From Bryobacteraceae bacterium (lineage in GTDB: Bacteria > Acidobacteriota > Terriglobia > Bryobacterales > Bryobacteraceae), in contig JAIEMJ010000041.1 in assembly GCA_019752335.1 (NCBI GenBank), forward strand, positions 1 through 64,000: a stretch of 64,000 nucleotides of DNA, given 5' to 3'. How positions within the stretch are numbered: the stretch's first letter is position 1; each line of letters opens with the position of its first letter. Shown here piece by piece: positions 51,167 through 59,731 of this stretch. The position numbers were made by a program, and so were the translations under genes. Below the pieces are notes generated by a model that saw only the letters and a list, made by a program, of their open reading frames with translations, did not search any database and was not told the DNA's origin.

Positions 51167-53178
51167 AACCGCGCCTCCGGCAGTTTGTCTGCTACGATGA
51201 CGACGCGGAACATGCCCGCTTGCATATGCAGGTCCAGGTGGCAATGAAAGGCGAAAGGCCCACGCTCAATCGGGGTAATGGCGACCGACAGGCGCTCGGC
51301 GGGCTTGACGAGGACGGTGTGCTTGCGCGGCAGGTAATCGCCAGTGCCGTTTTCCAGCTCCATGAACATCCCGTGCAGATGGAAGGTGTGCTCCATCATC
51401 GTGTCATTGATGAATGTCCAGCGAAGCCGCTCGCCGTAGCGGAAGTATACGGGCGGGGCTTGCGAAAATTTCGTGCCATCGAAGGACCACATAAAGCGTT
51501 CCATGTGCCCGGTGGCGTGGAGTTCCAACACGCGCTCCGGCTGGCGGCGGTCGGGGTATGGGACTAATGCCTTGAGGTCGGTATATAGGAGCACGCGCCG
51601 ACCCTCGCCGCCCAAGCCATCGCCAGCTTCATCCAGGCGGGCGCGTGTCTGATCGGGCGCGAATTGATTACCGGAGCCGTGATGGTCCAGGCCGTGCTTT
51701 ACGGGCTTGCTGCCGGGAATCTCCGAGCGGTCGTTCATGCCCGCGATGTTCTTCATCTCCTGGCCGGGCGGCATCGCCTGCTGCTGGGGCATCCCCGGCA
51801 TGTTGTGCGGTTGCTGCGGTGCAGGCTGTTTGGGCAGATTCGGCATATTTGGCATATTTGCCATGTTTTGCTGTGCGGGCTCGGCCGATGGGCCCGGCTT
51901 CTCCGCCCCGCCCTGCATCCCCGGCATATTCATCATCTCGCGCCCACCCATGCGGCCTGCCGTTGGTTTGCCGCCCGCTTTGGCGTTCTCAGCCATTTCG
52001 AGCTTCATGCCCGGCGTCTGCATCTTCCCGCCGGCCATCTCCATGCCTTCCATGCTCATGCCCATGTCTTCCATGGTGCGCAAGGGGCGGGGGCGGCGCG
52101 GCGGGATCGCGGCCGACAATCCAGCGCTCGTGGCGAGCGTGCCGCGCGCGTAGCCGCTGCGGTCGATCGACTCGGCGAAGATCGTGTAAGCTTGTTCTGT
52201 TCGCGGTTCTACGATCACGTCGTATGTTTCTGCCGGCCCTATGCGGAACTCATCCACCTCGACCGGTTGCACGTTTTGCCCGTCGGCCTGCACCACCGTC
52301 AGCTTCAAGCCCGGAATCCGCACATCAAAGAAACTCATCGCGGCCGAATCAATAAAGCGCAGCCGCACGCGCTCACCGGGACGAAACAAACCCGTCCAAT
52401 TGGCTTCCGGGGACAGGCCGTTCATCAGGTAAATGTATTTATGGCCCGTCACGTCGACGAAGTCGGTCGGGTCCATGCGCATGCGCGCCCATTGCAGATA
52501 ATTGTCCCGGGTTGGACTCCAGCCGTATTCAGCCAAGTCGGATGCCAACTCGCCCATTGTGCGCCGCTGGAAGTTGAAGATGCCTGACTCCTTTTTGAGG
52601 TTCGAAATCAGGGCCTGCTCCGAACCGAAGGTCCAATCGGAGAGCATCACGACGTATTCGCGGTCGGACTTGATCGGGTCGGGTTCCATTGGGTCGAAGA
52701 TCAGCGGCGCATAAGTGCCCTTCTGCAACTGCCCCATCGAGTGACTGTGATACCAATAGGTCCCGTACTGCTCGATCCGAAACTTGTAAACGAAGGTCTC
52801 GCCCGGCTTGATGCCAGCGAAGCTCACTCCCGGTACTCCATCCATTCCAGCAGGAACGAGCACACCGTGCCAATGAATCGAAGAACTCTCCTTCAGCCGG
52901 TTGGTCACATTCAAAGTGACATCCTGTCCCTCGCGGAGGCGAATGATTGGGCCAGGCAACATGCCGTTAATGGTTTTGGCAGTCGCCGCCCGGTTGCCGA
53001 TGCGAAGCGGCGTCTCCGCAATCGTAAGGTTGATGGTGTCGCCACTCAGTTCGCCAGACGGGGCGTCCGCGGCCGCTAAACGAGACCAGGGAGGAAGCAG
53101 GGCTTCAACCGCGTTCAGCACGCTTGCTGCTCCGAGTGCTTTCAACAGTGGACGTCGCGGTAGTTTTTTGTCATTCAT
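51163..53178 (-). CDS. copA: Multicopper oxidase CopA (copper resistance)
   Basis: 671 residues from ATG 53178. Tat signal (LPRRPLLKALGAAS), three cupredoxin domains with SIHWHG and YWYHSHSMGQLQKG at the N-terminal side and MMEHTFHLHG and FAFHCHLDLHMQAGMF at the C-terminal end. Between about 390 and 520 is a long Met-rich insert (MGMSMEGMEMAGGKM; NMPNMPNLPKQ) that should bind several Cu(I). Oxidises and sequesters periplasmic copper. Co-transcribed with copB. Its upstream region is the 83-bp element at 53192-53274. Confidence 0.95.
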   Translation of the reverse strand: MNDKKLPRRPLLKALGAASVLNAVEALLPPWSRLAAADAPSGELSGDTINLTIAETPLRIGNRAATAKTINGMLPGPIIRLREGQDVTLNVTNRLKESSSIHWHGVLVPAGMDGVPGVSFAGIKPGETFVYKFRIEQYGTYWYHSHSMGQLQKGTYAPLIFDPMEPDPIKSDREYVVMLSDWTFGSEQALISNLKKESGIFNFQRRTMGELASDLAEYGWSPTRDNYLQWARMRMDPTDFVDVTGHKYIYLMNGLSPEANWTGLFRPGERVRLRFIDSAAMSFFDVRIPGLKLTVVQADGQNVQPVEVDEFRIGPAETYDVIVEPRTEQAYTIFAESIDRSGYARGTLATSAGLSAAIPPRRPRPLRTMEDMGMSMEGMEMAGGKMQTPGMKLEMAENAKAGGKPTAGRMGGREMMNMPGMQGGAEKPGPSAEPAQQNMANMPNMPNLPKQPAPQQPHNMPGMPQQQAMPPGQEMKNIAGMNDRSEIPGSKPVKHGLDHHGSGNQFAPDQTRARLDEAGDGLGGEGRRVLLYTDLKALVPYPDRRQPERVLELHATGHMERFMWSFDGTKFSQAPPVYFRYGERLRWTFINDTMMEHTFHLHGMFMELENGTGDYLPRKHTVLVKPAERLSVAITPIERGPFAFHCHLDLHMQAGMFRVVIVADKLPEARF

Positions 53179-53191
53179 TATAAACAGCCTC

Positions 53192-53274
53192 GGTCTCCAC
53201 GCCTCGCATTGGCCCACGCTTCCTTCCAAGTTAGAGCCGGCGGGTTCGGCACTTGTTTCAATCTTTTCTGCTAG
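53192..53274 (-). repeat. 83-bp dispersed element, copy A (upstream of copA)
   Basis: On the minus strand it reads CTAGCAGAAAAGATTGAAAC..GCGAGGCGTGGAGACC and ends 13 bases before the copA start. Copy B (55972-56053, plus strand) matches at roughly nine positions in ten, by eye. A second matching block, GCGTCGACGCCGAATCCCCG in A, lies about 36 bases upstream in A but about 95 in B. May carry the copA promoter. Confidence 0.75.
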
Positions 53275-53825
53275 TTAGTCAGTGGAGGCGCGGGGATTCG
53301 GCGTCGACGCCCACCACCACACCCCGGCCGGCGCCAACTCAGCGAGATGGCGAGAGAACAGCGGATTCGCCAACCGCAGCAGCGTCTCAGTACAAGTAGC
53401 AATCCTCCCGCGCATTCGGCCTGAGCATGAGCAATGACGGAGCAGCGTCGGATCCAAATCCCTGCGTCACACTCTTGGCTTCCTTGCCAGCTATCGGCAC
53501 ACATTTGGCCCCGGCTGATGCAGTTTGCACCGCGTTGCGCAAGCATATTGATCCAAACGTCTCCGTCTCTACGAGAACGTCCGCAGTCGTGCGTATTTCC
53601 AAAGAGGTTAGACACTGGTTTAGAGTGCAACATCGGGATCTATCGGTCCAATGTCTTTTTTTCGGGCGCAGCAGCCCCGCGCCCGTTCGTCGTTTGTGAA
53701 ACCGCGCCTCACGAGACGTCGCTGAGAAAGGGGTGCCCGCCGGGGATTCGATTTTACAAGGAACTTCGAAGAGGCTCGACGCAACTGATGCACAGGAAAG
53801 GGCAAGAGGGCCTCCCGTGGCGCAG
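53275..53825. other. No recognised gene
   Basis: Both strands have open frames of up to ~120 codons, but none has a convincing start, composition or motif. A minus frame (53602-53387, MEIRTTADVLVETETFGS..) looks modestly protein-like. The part nearest copA contains the outer block of repeat A (to 53310). Confidence 0.35.
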
Positions 53826-54401
53826 TCAGGAGCGGCACCGAAGGACGCCTTTTTTCCAAAGCGCCATTAGTAGGCACGGTATGCCGAGGAGAACGATGCT
53901 CGAAGGTTCAGGAACGGCCTGCAGCGCAACATCGTCGACGTAAAACGAGAACTGGTCCTGGCGGAAGCCAAGGGTCAGGTCGGTTGACGTTCCGCCGGCT
54001 GTCACCGGAAACACCAGTTGAGTATAGTCCATCGTCGGCAAATCGTTCGCCGAATATACGACCTGATTTCCCCAGGACACCTGAAACGTATTCGCCTGAC
54101 TGCAAGCGAACGACGAGCCGCAATCGTTTGCCAGCCACAAACTCAGCTGGTAGTCCGCGCCAGGGACTGTCGCAATCGATTGGCTTACAAACCCTAGGCT
54201 GCCCACGGGTCCCCCTTCGAGCGCGTAGGTCCCGCTGTGGGGAAAGAAGGAGCCGACGCCAATAAAGTCAGTATTTCCTGACAAACTCCAGCCCGTGAGA
54301 TCCCCCGTTTCAAACCCGCCATTCTGGATCGTCGCCGCATGGCTCTCCCCAGCAAATGTCTGCAGCGCAATGATCAGCACACCCAGATAGAATTTCCGCA
54401 T
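53826..54401 (-). CDS. PEP-CTERM exported protein
   Basis: 191 residues: signal peptide (LGVLIIALQTFAGESHA), a single beta-sandwich domain that begins IQNGGFETGDLTGWSLSGN and ends FYVDDVALQ (carbohydrate-binding-like/DUF642 type), and a C-terminal sorting signal VPEPSSIVLLGIPCLLMAL followed by basic residues. PEP-CTERM proteins are cut by exosortase and released to the surface; no exosortase gene is in this window. Two Cys in CGSSFAC. No obvious tie to metals. Confidence 0.88.
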   Translation of the reverse strand: MRKFYLGVLIIALQTFAGESHAATIQNGGFETGDLTGWSLSGNTDFIGVGSFFPHSGTYALEGGPVGSLGFVSQSIATVPGADYQLSLWLANDCGSSFACSQANTFQVSWGNQVVYSANDLPTMDYTQLVFPVTAGGTSTDLTLGFRQDQFSFYVDDVALQAVPEPSSIVLLGIPCLLMALWKKGVLRCRS

Positions 54402-54437
54402 TGGTGTCCTCGACTACTGGTATTGGTTGGAGTCCGA

Positions 54438-55625
54438 TTACGTGATGTTGATGACGAACAGCATTCCCGCCAAGCCGCTCGAAAAGTTGTTGGCCTGATG
54501 GTGTGCAAGATGACAATGAAGCGGCCATATGCCGGGGTTTGTAGCCGTGATGAGAATGTCATGTGTCTTACCAGGCGCTACTTCGATTGTGTTCATCTCC
54601 TGCGGCTGTTTCAGATCCACGCCGTCCTCGGCGATATGAAAGAAATTTTGACCATGAAAATGCATTGGATGTGTGTTCATACCAATATTGAAGAAGCGGA
54701 CCCGCAGCCGGTCACCAAGCCGGAGTTGCAGAGGTGAATGCGAGGGATGCGCCTTGCCGTTCATGGTTGTGAAGTTAAAGTCCATCACCTGCCAATTGGG
54801 CTTCGCTGTTACTGAGTTCACGGTATCGACAACTGAACCGGTATACGGGCGGTCCCGCAGTGCGGGGTTCGCCATGATCCGGTTTCCAACGACGATCTGC
54901 GGCTCGAGATCCTGAGGAAGATTCCATTCGTGGAGCCAGAAGATGACGTCGCGATCGTATTTGCGGGGACCGGTATTGTTCTTTGGCAGAATGATAAACC
55001 CGCCAGTCAGCCCCAACATTTCGGTTCGGATGTCCACGTGGCTGTGATACATGTGCGTGCCAGCCGGCTGTACAATCTGATATCGATAGGTATAAGACCC
55101 GCCCGGCGGGATCAGCGGCGTCGGCTGGCCGATTTCGGGCACGCCGTCCTGGGAATTGGGCACCATGACGCCATGCCAGTGTATGGCGAACGGTTGATCG
55201 ATATGGTTCACAACGGTGATCGCGACTTGATCGCCCTCGTAGAAGACGAGTGTTGGACCGGGTGTCGTGCCTCCGGACTCGGCGAAGCCGATCGCCTGCG
55301 CCACGACCTGCTTGCCCTCCGCGCTCAGTATTACCTGATTTACGAATTGCACGGTGAGCGTCGCTTGCTTTACTCCGTCCGATCCCGCCACAGGAATCAC
55401 CGTCGTTCCGCTTGGTGTCTCCGGTGTTGGAACGGCGCTCGCCTGTGCAGCGACAGGCCTGTTGAAGCCGAGCACTCCACCCAAGACTCCCGCGAGTCCC
55501 ACAGCGCGGCGGGAAACCAGGAATCTGCTCTCCTCGGGGGTCGCTTTGCGGTCCGGCTCGCTCGTCGCTAAGGGCTTATCGGTCAATGGTAAATGCGTAG
55601 AATCTGCGGGCGACATGTTCTTCAC
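54438..55625 (-). CDS. Periplasmic multicopper oxidase (laccase-like)
   Basis: 395 residues. GTG 55625 is preferred over ATG 55616 because AAGGAG lies 7 bases before it. Tat-like signal within RFLVSRRAVGLAGVLGGVLG, then cupredoxin domains with all four copper motifs: FAIHWHG, HMYHSHVD, HPMHFHGQNFF and PLHCHLAHHQANNF. No Met-rich insert, unlike CopA, and no CusF domain, unlike the oxidase at 41848. Oxidises phenols or metal ions with O2; physiological substrate unknown. Ends 36 bases upstream of the PEP-CTERM gene. Confidence 0.9.
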   Translation of the reverse strand: MKNMSPADSTHLPLTDKPLATSEPDRKATPEESRFLVSRRAVGLAGVLGGVLGFNRPVAAQASAVPTPETPSGTTVIPVAGSDGVKQATLTVQFVNQVILSAEGKQVVAQAIGFAESGGTTPGPTLVFYEGDQVAITVVNHIDQPFAIHWHGVMVPNSQDGVPEIGQPTPLIPPGGSYTYRYQIVQPAGTHMYHSHVDIRTEMLGLTGGFIILPKNNTGPRKYDRDVIFWLHEWNLPQDLEPQIVVGNRIMANPALRDRPYTGSVVDTVNSVTAKPNWQVMDFNFTTMNGKAHPSHSPLQLRLGDRLRVRFFNIGMNTHPMHFHGQNFFHIAEDGVDLKQPQEMNTIEVAPGKTHDILITATNPGIWPLHCHLAHHQANNFSSGLAGMLFVINIT

Positions 55626-56194
55626 TGAATTTCTCCTTGGTGGGGATTGGGATGCCGTCTGAGAGCGACTAAACATGCGTCGCGCCTTCCGTGGCAATCA
55701 CACCAATAGCCTCCGTTGCTACTCCCACGGATCGTTGACCGTAGAAACCAGCAAAGCGTTTCAGCAAAAAATAAGGATCTGCAAGGCGCCCGTCCCATTA
55801 AAAACAGCTGATTCAAGCTCTTTGGTAACAGCAATACTTCGCCGCTAATGGGGCTTGGTTCACGGCGATGTGGTGTGCGTCAACGCCAAATCCCCGCGCC
55901 TCGGTTGACTACACAGACCCGGCGACTCCTCTTCTAATCCGGCGCCAATACCGACCTGGGCAATTATTAAACTAGCGGAAAAGATTGAAACAAGTGCCGA
56001 ACTTGCCGGTTCTAAGTCAGTAGGAAGCGTGATCCAATGCGAGGCGTGGAGACCCCTCTCGACAATCCGGGTCACCAACAAATTGGAGGAGACCACCTCC
56101 AGCATTGGCATCGGGCCCTCGTGCCATCTTGCTATGGATGGGGTTCCGGCGTGAGTTTCCCAGAATAACGAGCCAAGCCCGCCTGGAGAGCGCA
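55626..56194. other. Divergent intergenic region
   Basis: Promoter region between the oxidase (minus) and the DUF362 gene (plus). It holds repeat copy B (55972-56053) and the outer repeat block at 55877-55904. No gene is supported; a minus open frame across it is a by-product of the repeat. Confidence 0.5.
55972..56053 (+). repeat. 83-bp dispersed element, copy B
   Basis: CTAGCGGAAAAGATTGAAAC..GCGAGGCGTGGAGACC, inverted relative to copy A. The two copies enclose a 2.7-kb block with the PEP-CTERM and oxidase genes. Downstream of copy B no copA-like sequence follows, so here it is a detached upstream element about 140 bases before the DUF362 start. Confidence 0.75.
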
Positions 56195-57607
56195 ATGCCA
56201 GCGAAGGTTGCAATTTCGCGGACTTTAGAGAAACATCGTTCTTCCGAACGCGTTCAAGCGTTGGTGCGAGAGGCTCTCGATCAGCTCGGCGGCATTTCCG
56301 CATTTGTCAAGCACGGACAGACCGTCCTCATTAAACCGAATCAGACGGTGTTCTATTCAGCCGAGGAAGGGTGTACCACCGATCCTCTGGTGGTCGGAGC
56401 GTTGATTCGGCTCGCCAAGGAGGCAGGCGCTGCACGAATACAGGTAGGGGAGTCCAGCGGCGGCTTCTTTTCTTCGATGCAGTGTATGCAGATCACCGGT
56501 ATGGCGGCGGTCGCGGAGAGAGAAGGAGCCGACCTTCTCGACCTTGGCAGCGATAGCTTACCAAACCGCAGAGTAAACATTCCGGGCGGCACCGTGATAC
56601 AGGAAGTTCCGTTGCCGGCTCCGGTCTTGGATGCCGACGTGATCATCAATGTCCCGAAGGCCAAGAATCATCACATTGATCCGATTACCGGCGCTCTTAA
56701 GAACTGGGTCGGCCTTGTGAACCAGCGCTGGCGCAACCACAACCACGGCGACGAGGACATGATTGGCCGGTTCATGGACATCATGATGGTCAGCCGGCCG
56801 CATCTCTGTGTGGTCGATGCGTTGATTACCGGGGAAGGAGACGGTCCTATCGCGAATTTGCCACGGTGGTGCGGATGCATCTTAGCTTCCGCCGATCCTG
56901 TGGCGACCGACGTTGCGATCGCCAGACTTCTGGGGCATGACTGGGAAAAGCTGCGGTTCGCGCAAGAGGCAGAGAAGCGCGGCATTGGGGTGCGCGAGCC
57001 AATCGAGTATCTCGGTGTTCCCATTGAGGACGTCGCTTATAGAGCTTGGCCTCCACACGAAGGTTATGGATATTTGCCGGTCAATTTTTTAGTGGGCGGT
57101 GGCGTGACTCTAGAAGGATCTGTCGGTCACGTCAAGAGCGCAATCGACAGCATGCTACGCCGCGGCGAACTCAACCAGGTGATCTGGCTGAAGGGCACTC
57201 CCACAATTATGGTTGGCGAAATCGAAGATCCCCTTTTCGAGGAGCATCTGAAGGAGGGGCCTTATCTCGTATTCGACGATGCGGCCCTACCCAAATATAA
57301 GAGCGATCGACGCGTGCAGTTCATATCGGGTCATCCGGTGCTGCAGACCGCATTACCTCAGCTATTTAAGGGTTTGGGAGTGAAGCCCCTGGGGAATGCC
57401 GCAATGAAGTGGCAGCAATTCGAACGTTGGGGTATGCACAATCTCCAGTATGGCTCGCCGAAGCGAAAGGCGCTGACCGTCGCCAAGCCGCTCGCGGCTC
57501 TAGCAATTGCCCTCGGCGGGGTCTCGATCGCCGCAGCACTACTTCTCAAAGCCAATAGTCGCTCGGATCGTGACGATCACCGGATACGGAAGGACAGCCA
57601 TGCCTGA
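56195..57607 (+). CDS. DUF362-domain protein
   Basis: 470 residues from ATG 56195 (GGAGAG upstream). Conserved blocks: VLIKPNQT, GESSGGFFSSMQCMQITGM, VINVPKAKNHHI, GALKNWVGLVNQRWR and VVDALITGEGDGPI followed by ASADPVATDVAIARLLG. DUF362 proteins occur near iron-sulfur and carbohydrate enzymes; no ferredoxin cluster is seen here. A C-terminal hydrophobic segment (PLAALAIALGGVSIAAALLL) anchors it to the membrane. Function not known. Overlaps the GH1 gene by 8 bases. Confidence 0.85.
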   Translation: MPAKVAISRTLEKHRSSERVQALVREALDQLGGISAFVKHGQTVLIKPNQTVFYSAEEGCTTDPLVVGALIRLAKEAGAARIQVGESSGGFFSSMQCMQITGMAAVAEREGADLLDLGSDSLPNRRVNIPGGTVIQEVPLPAPVLDADVIINVPKAKNHHIDPITGALKNWVGLVNQRWRNHNHGDEDMIGRFMDIMMVSRPHLCVVDALITGEGDGPIANLPRWCGCILASADPVATDVAIARLLGHDWEKLRFAQEAEKRGIGVREPIEYLGVPIEDVAYRAWPPHEGYGYLPVNFLVGGGVTLEGSVGHVKSAIDSMLRRGELNQVIWLKGTPTIMVGEIEDPLFEEHLKEGPYLVFDDAALPKYKSDRRVQFISGHPVLQTALPQLFKGLGVKPLGNAAMKWQQFERWGMHNLQYGSPKRKALTVAKPLAALAIALGGVSIAAALLLKANSRSDRDDHRIRKDSHA

Positions 57608-58868
57608 GTCATCCATTCAGTACCCCGTTCCGAGCGCGCACAAGTTTCTGTTTGCTACAGGGATCGAGGGTAGTTATCCCACAATTCAGTTGCCGGACGG
57701 CCGGACCAAACGCGTTGACGAAATGGAGAAAACCGGGCACTACGAGCGCTGGAAAGATGATTTTCGCCTGGTGCGCGAACTTGGAATCGAGTATTTGCGT
57801 TATGGGCCGCCTTACTACCGCACGCACACGGGTCCGGGCAAGTACGATTGGGCGTTCGCCGACGAGACATTCAGCGCACTTCGCGAAATGGGAATTACAC
57901 CCATCGCGGACCTATGCCATTTCGGAGTACCCGATTGGATTATGAACTTCCAAAACCCCGACTGGCCCGAACTCTTCGCGGAATATGCAGGCGCGTTCGC
58001 CCAGCGGTTTCCATGGGTTCGGTACTACACACCGGTCAATGAGATTTATGTTGCAGCCACGTTCTCCGCCCAACTCGGGTGGTGGAATGAGCGCCTTTGT
58101 TCAGACAGGACCTTCGTCACTGCGCTCAAGCACCTCGTCCGGGCCAATCTGCTGGCGGAATCGGCGATTCTGAAGGCCCAGCCAGCGGCATTGTTCATCC
58201 AGAGTGAATCGACCGAGTATTTTCACGCCGGGAATCCAGCAGCGCAGGACCTGGCCGAATGGTTCAATCAGAAGCGGTTCTTGTCCCTCGACCTCTGCTA
58301 CGGATTTGACGTGCGGGCTTCAATGTACAGATATTTGACGGAGAACGGGTTATCGCGCGACGAGTATGCCTGGTTTATGCGGGAGGGGCAACTCATCAAA
58401 CCTTACTGCATTATGGGGAACGATTACTATGTCAGCAACGAGCACCTGGTCGAGCGCGATGGACGCATAAGCCCTTCGGGCGAAATTTTCGGCTATTACG
58501 TGATTACGCGTCAATACTATGATCGTTTTCATTTGCCGGTAATGCACACCGAGACGAATCTGCAGGACGCGGATCGTGCGCCTGCCTGGCTCTGGAAAGA
58601 GTGGGCCAATATGGCGAGGCTAAAACAGGATGGCGTGCCGATCGTTGGGTTCACGTGGTACAGCCTGACCGATCAGGTCGACTGGGACAGTGCGCTCAGG
58701 GAAGACAACGGACGCGTTAATCCTCTGGGTCTGTACGATCTGGAGAGGAACATTCGGCCCGTCGGCGAGGCGTACCGTCGCCTTGTCGACCAGTGGCGCG
58801 GAATTCTCCCGTTGGAGAGCCGTTGCCTCGATATGCACACGCCGATGGATCAAGAAGGACGTCTTTGA
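57600..58868 (+). CDS. GH1-like glycoside hydrolase
   Basis: 422 residues from ATG 57600. The (beta/alpha)8 barrel of family 1 is recognisable by LGIEYLRYGPPYYRTHTGPGK, TPVNEIYVAATF with the acid/base Glu (NE), and VMHTETNLQDADRA with the nucleophile Glu. No signal peptide, thus cytoplasmic. The family hydrolyses beta-glycosides, but this branch lacks some canonical sugar-binding motifs, so the substrate is open. Its start lies inside the end of the DUF362 gene, so the two are translationally coupled and probably act together. Confidence 0.82.
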   Translation: MPESSIQYPVPSAHKFLFATGIEGSYPTIQLPDGRTKRVDEMEKTGHYERWKDDFRLVRELGIEYLRYGPPYYRTHTGPGKYDWAFADETFSALREMGITPIADLCHFGVPDWIMNFQNPDWPELFAEYAGAFAQRFPWVRYYTPVNEIYVAATFSAQLGWWNERLCSDRTFVTALKHLVRANLLAESAILKAQPAALFIQSESTEYFHAGNPAAQDLAEWFNQKRFLSLDLCYGFDVRASMYRYLTENGLSRDEYAWFMREGQLIKPYCIMGNDYYVSNEHLVERDGRISPSGEIFGYYVITRQYYDRFHLPVMHTETNLQDADRAPAWLWKEWANMARLKQDGVPIVGFTWYSLTDQVDWDSALREDNGRVNPLGLYDLERNIRPVGEAYRRLVDQWRGILPLESRCLDMHTPMDQEGRL

Positions 58869-58970
58869 AGGCGACCGCCGAAAGCAAGCCGGAAGCACAC
58901 GTAGGAACGGTGACGCCGGTAAGGCGGTCGGGTGTTTAGGAAGTCGAATTGCAAGGAAAGAGGTGATGTG

Positions 58971-59342
58971 ATGACTAAGTTTCTCCAAACAAAGGCGCTC
59001 GGGATTTCCGCTGCCCTTTTGGTAGCGGGCTTGGGAGCGGTTTCGGCGCAGCAATCCGGAAAGAATGCACAGAGCGGCATGTCCATGGGCGACATGATGA
59101 AGAACTGCCGAGAGCACTGCCAGCGCACTACTGGCATGATCGATCAGCTCACCAAACAGATGGATGAAGCCAGGCAGTCAAACGACCCAGCAAAGATGCG
59201 CAGCGCTCTGGAAGGTGCGCAGAAACCGCTAGCCGAAATGAAAGATCACATGAGCATGTGCATGAACATGATGGACATGATGCAAAAAATGGGCGGTATG
59301 CCAGGGATGAAATCCGGGGACGATACAAAAACCAAGAAATAG
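58971..59342 (+). CDS. Exported Met-rich protein, likely copper-binding
   Basis: 123 residues from ATG 58971. Signal peptide (ALGISAALLVAGLGAVSAQ), then MSMGDMMKNCREHCQRTTGMID, a helical part and HMSMCMNMMDMMQKMGGMPGM. Met and Cys/His clusters are ideal for Cu(I). No named family recognised. Also comparable in size and helical character to small periplasmic stress chaperones. GAAAGAGGTG upstream. Opens the 3' VKOR/SPW module. Confidence 0.7.
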   Translation: MTKFLQTKALGISAALLVAGLGAVSAQQSGKNAQSGMSMGDMMKNCREHCQRTTGMIDQLTKQMDEARQSNDPAKMRSALEGAQKPLAEMKDHMSMCMNMMDMMQKMGGMPGMKSGDDTKTKK

Positions 59343-59516
59343 CTTCCGTTGATTAAGCCATGACGCCCGCTTTGCCAGCAGCGGATCGAAGAGTCGCCGG
59401 TCGCTTGTGCGTTTGCTGCAGCCCAGTACAGCAGCACGCTGCAGGCTTCTTTCGGCGAATGCCTGCGTTATCCCAAGGTCAGAGCTGTTCTATTTCAAAA
59501 AGGGAGATCCGCTTCA

Positions 59517-59699
59517 ATGGACTGGAATACATTGCTTTCAATTGGGGCCATCATTCTGTTCGTCGTTCTTATGATGCGAGGCTGCGGCGGAATGATGAGC
59601 GGTGGCTGTGGAACAGGCGGATGCGGCATGGGCCGTGCGCGCAGGTCATCGAAACAGGGCGAGGAAAAGCGTACGGGTACGGCGGCGCACAAGGTGTAG
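59517..59699 (+). CDS. Small membrane protein with Gly/Cys/Met cluster
   Basis: 60 residues: helix (LLSIGAIILFVVLMM), then RGCGGMMSGGCGTGGCGMG and a basic tail. The three Cys and several Met just after the helix suggest metal binding. GGGAGATC upstream supports the ATG. No family known. Part of the likely operon 58971-62918. Confidence 0.65.
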   Translation: MDWNTLLSIGAIILFVVLMMRGCGGMMSGGCGTGGCGMGRARRSSKQGEEKRTGTAAHKV

Positions 59700-59731
59700 C
59701 CTCCTCCAATAACGTTTGAAAGCAGGTTCTC

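Noticed and set aside
50135-51247. Long plus-strand open frame opposite copB
   Set aside because: It lacks motifs, while the minus strand encodes a clear CopB; high GC leaves the opposite strand open.
51645-52587. Long plus-strand open frames opposite copA
   Set aside because: They run against a multicopper oxidase with all copper motifs and have Arg/Ala/Ser-rich, low-complexity composition.
55860-56303. Minus-strand 147-residue open frame across the oxidase/DUF362 gap
   Set aside because: It shares words with an open frame opposite copA only because both cross the dispersed 83-bp element; no start signal or domain.
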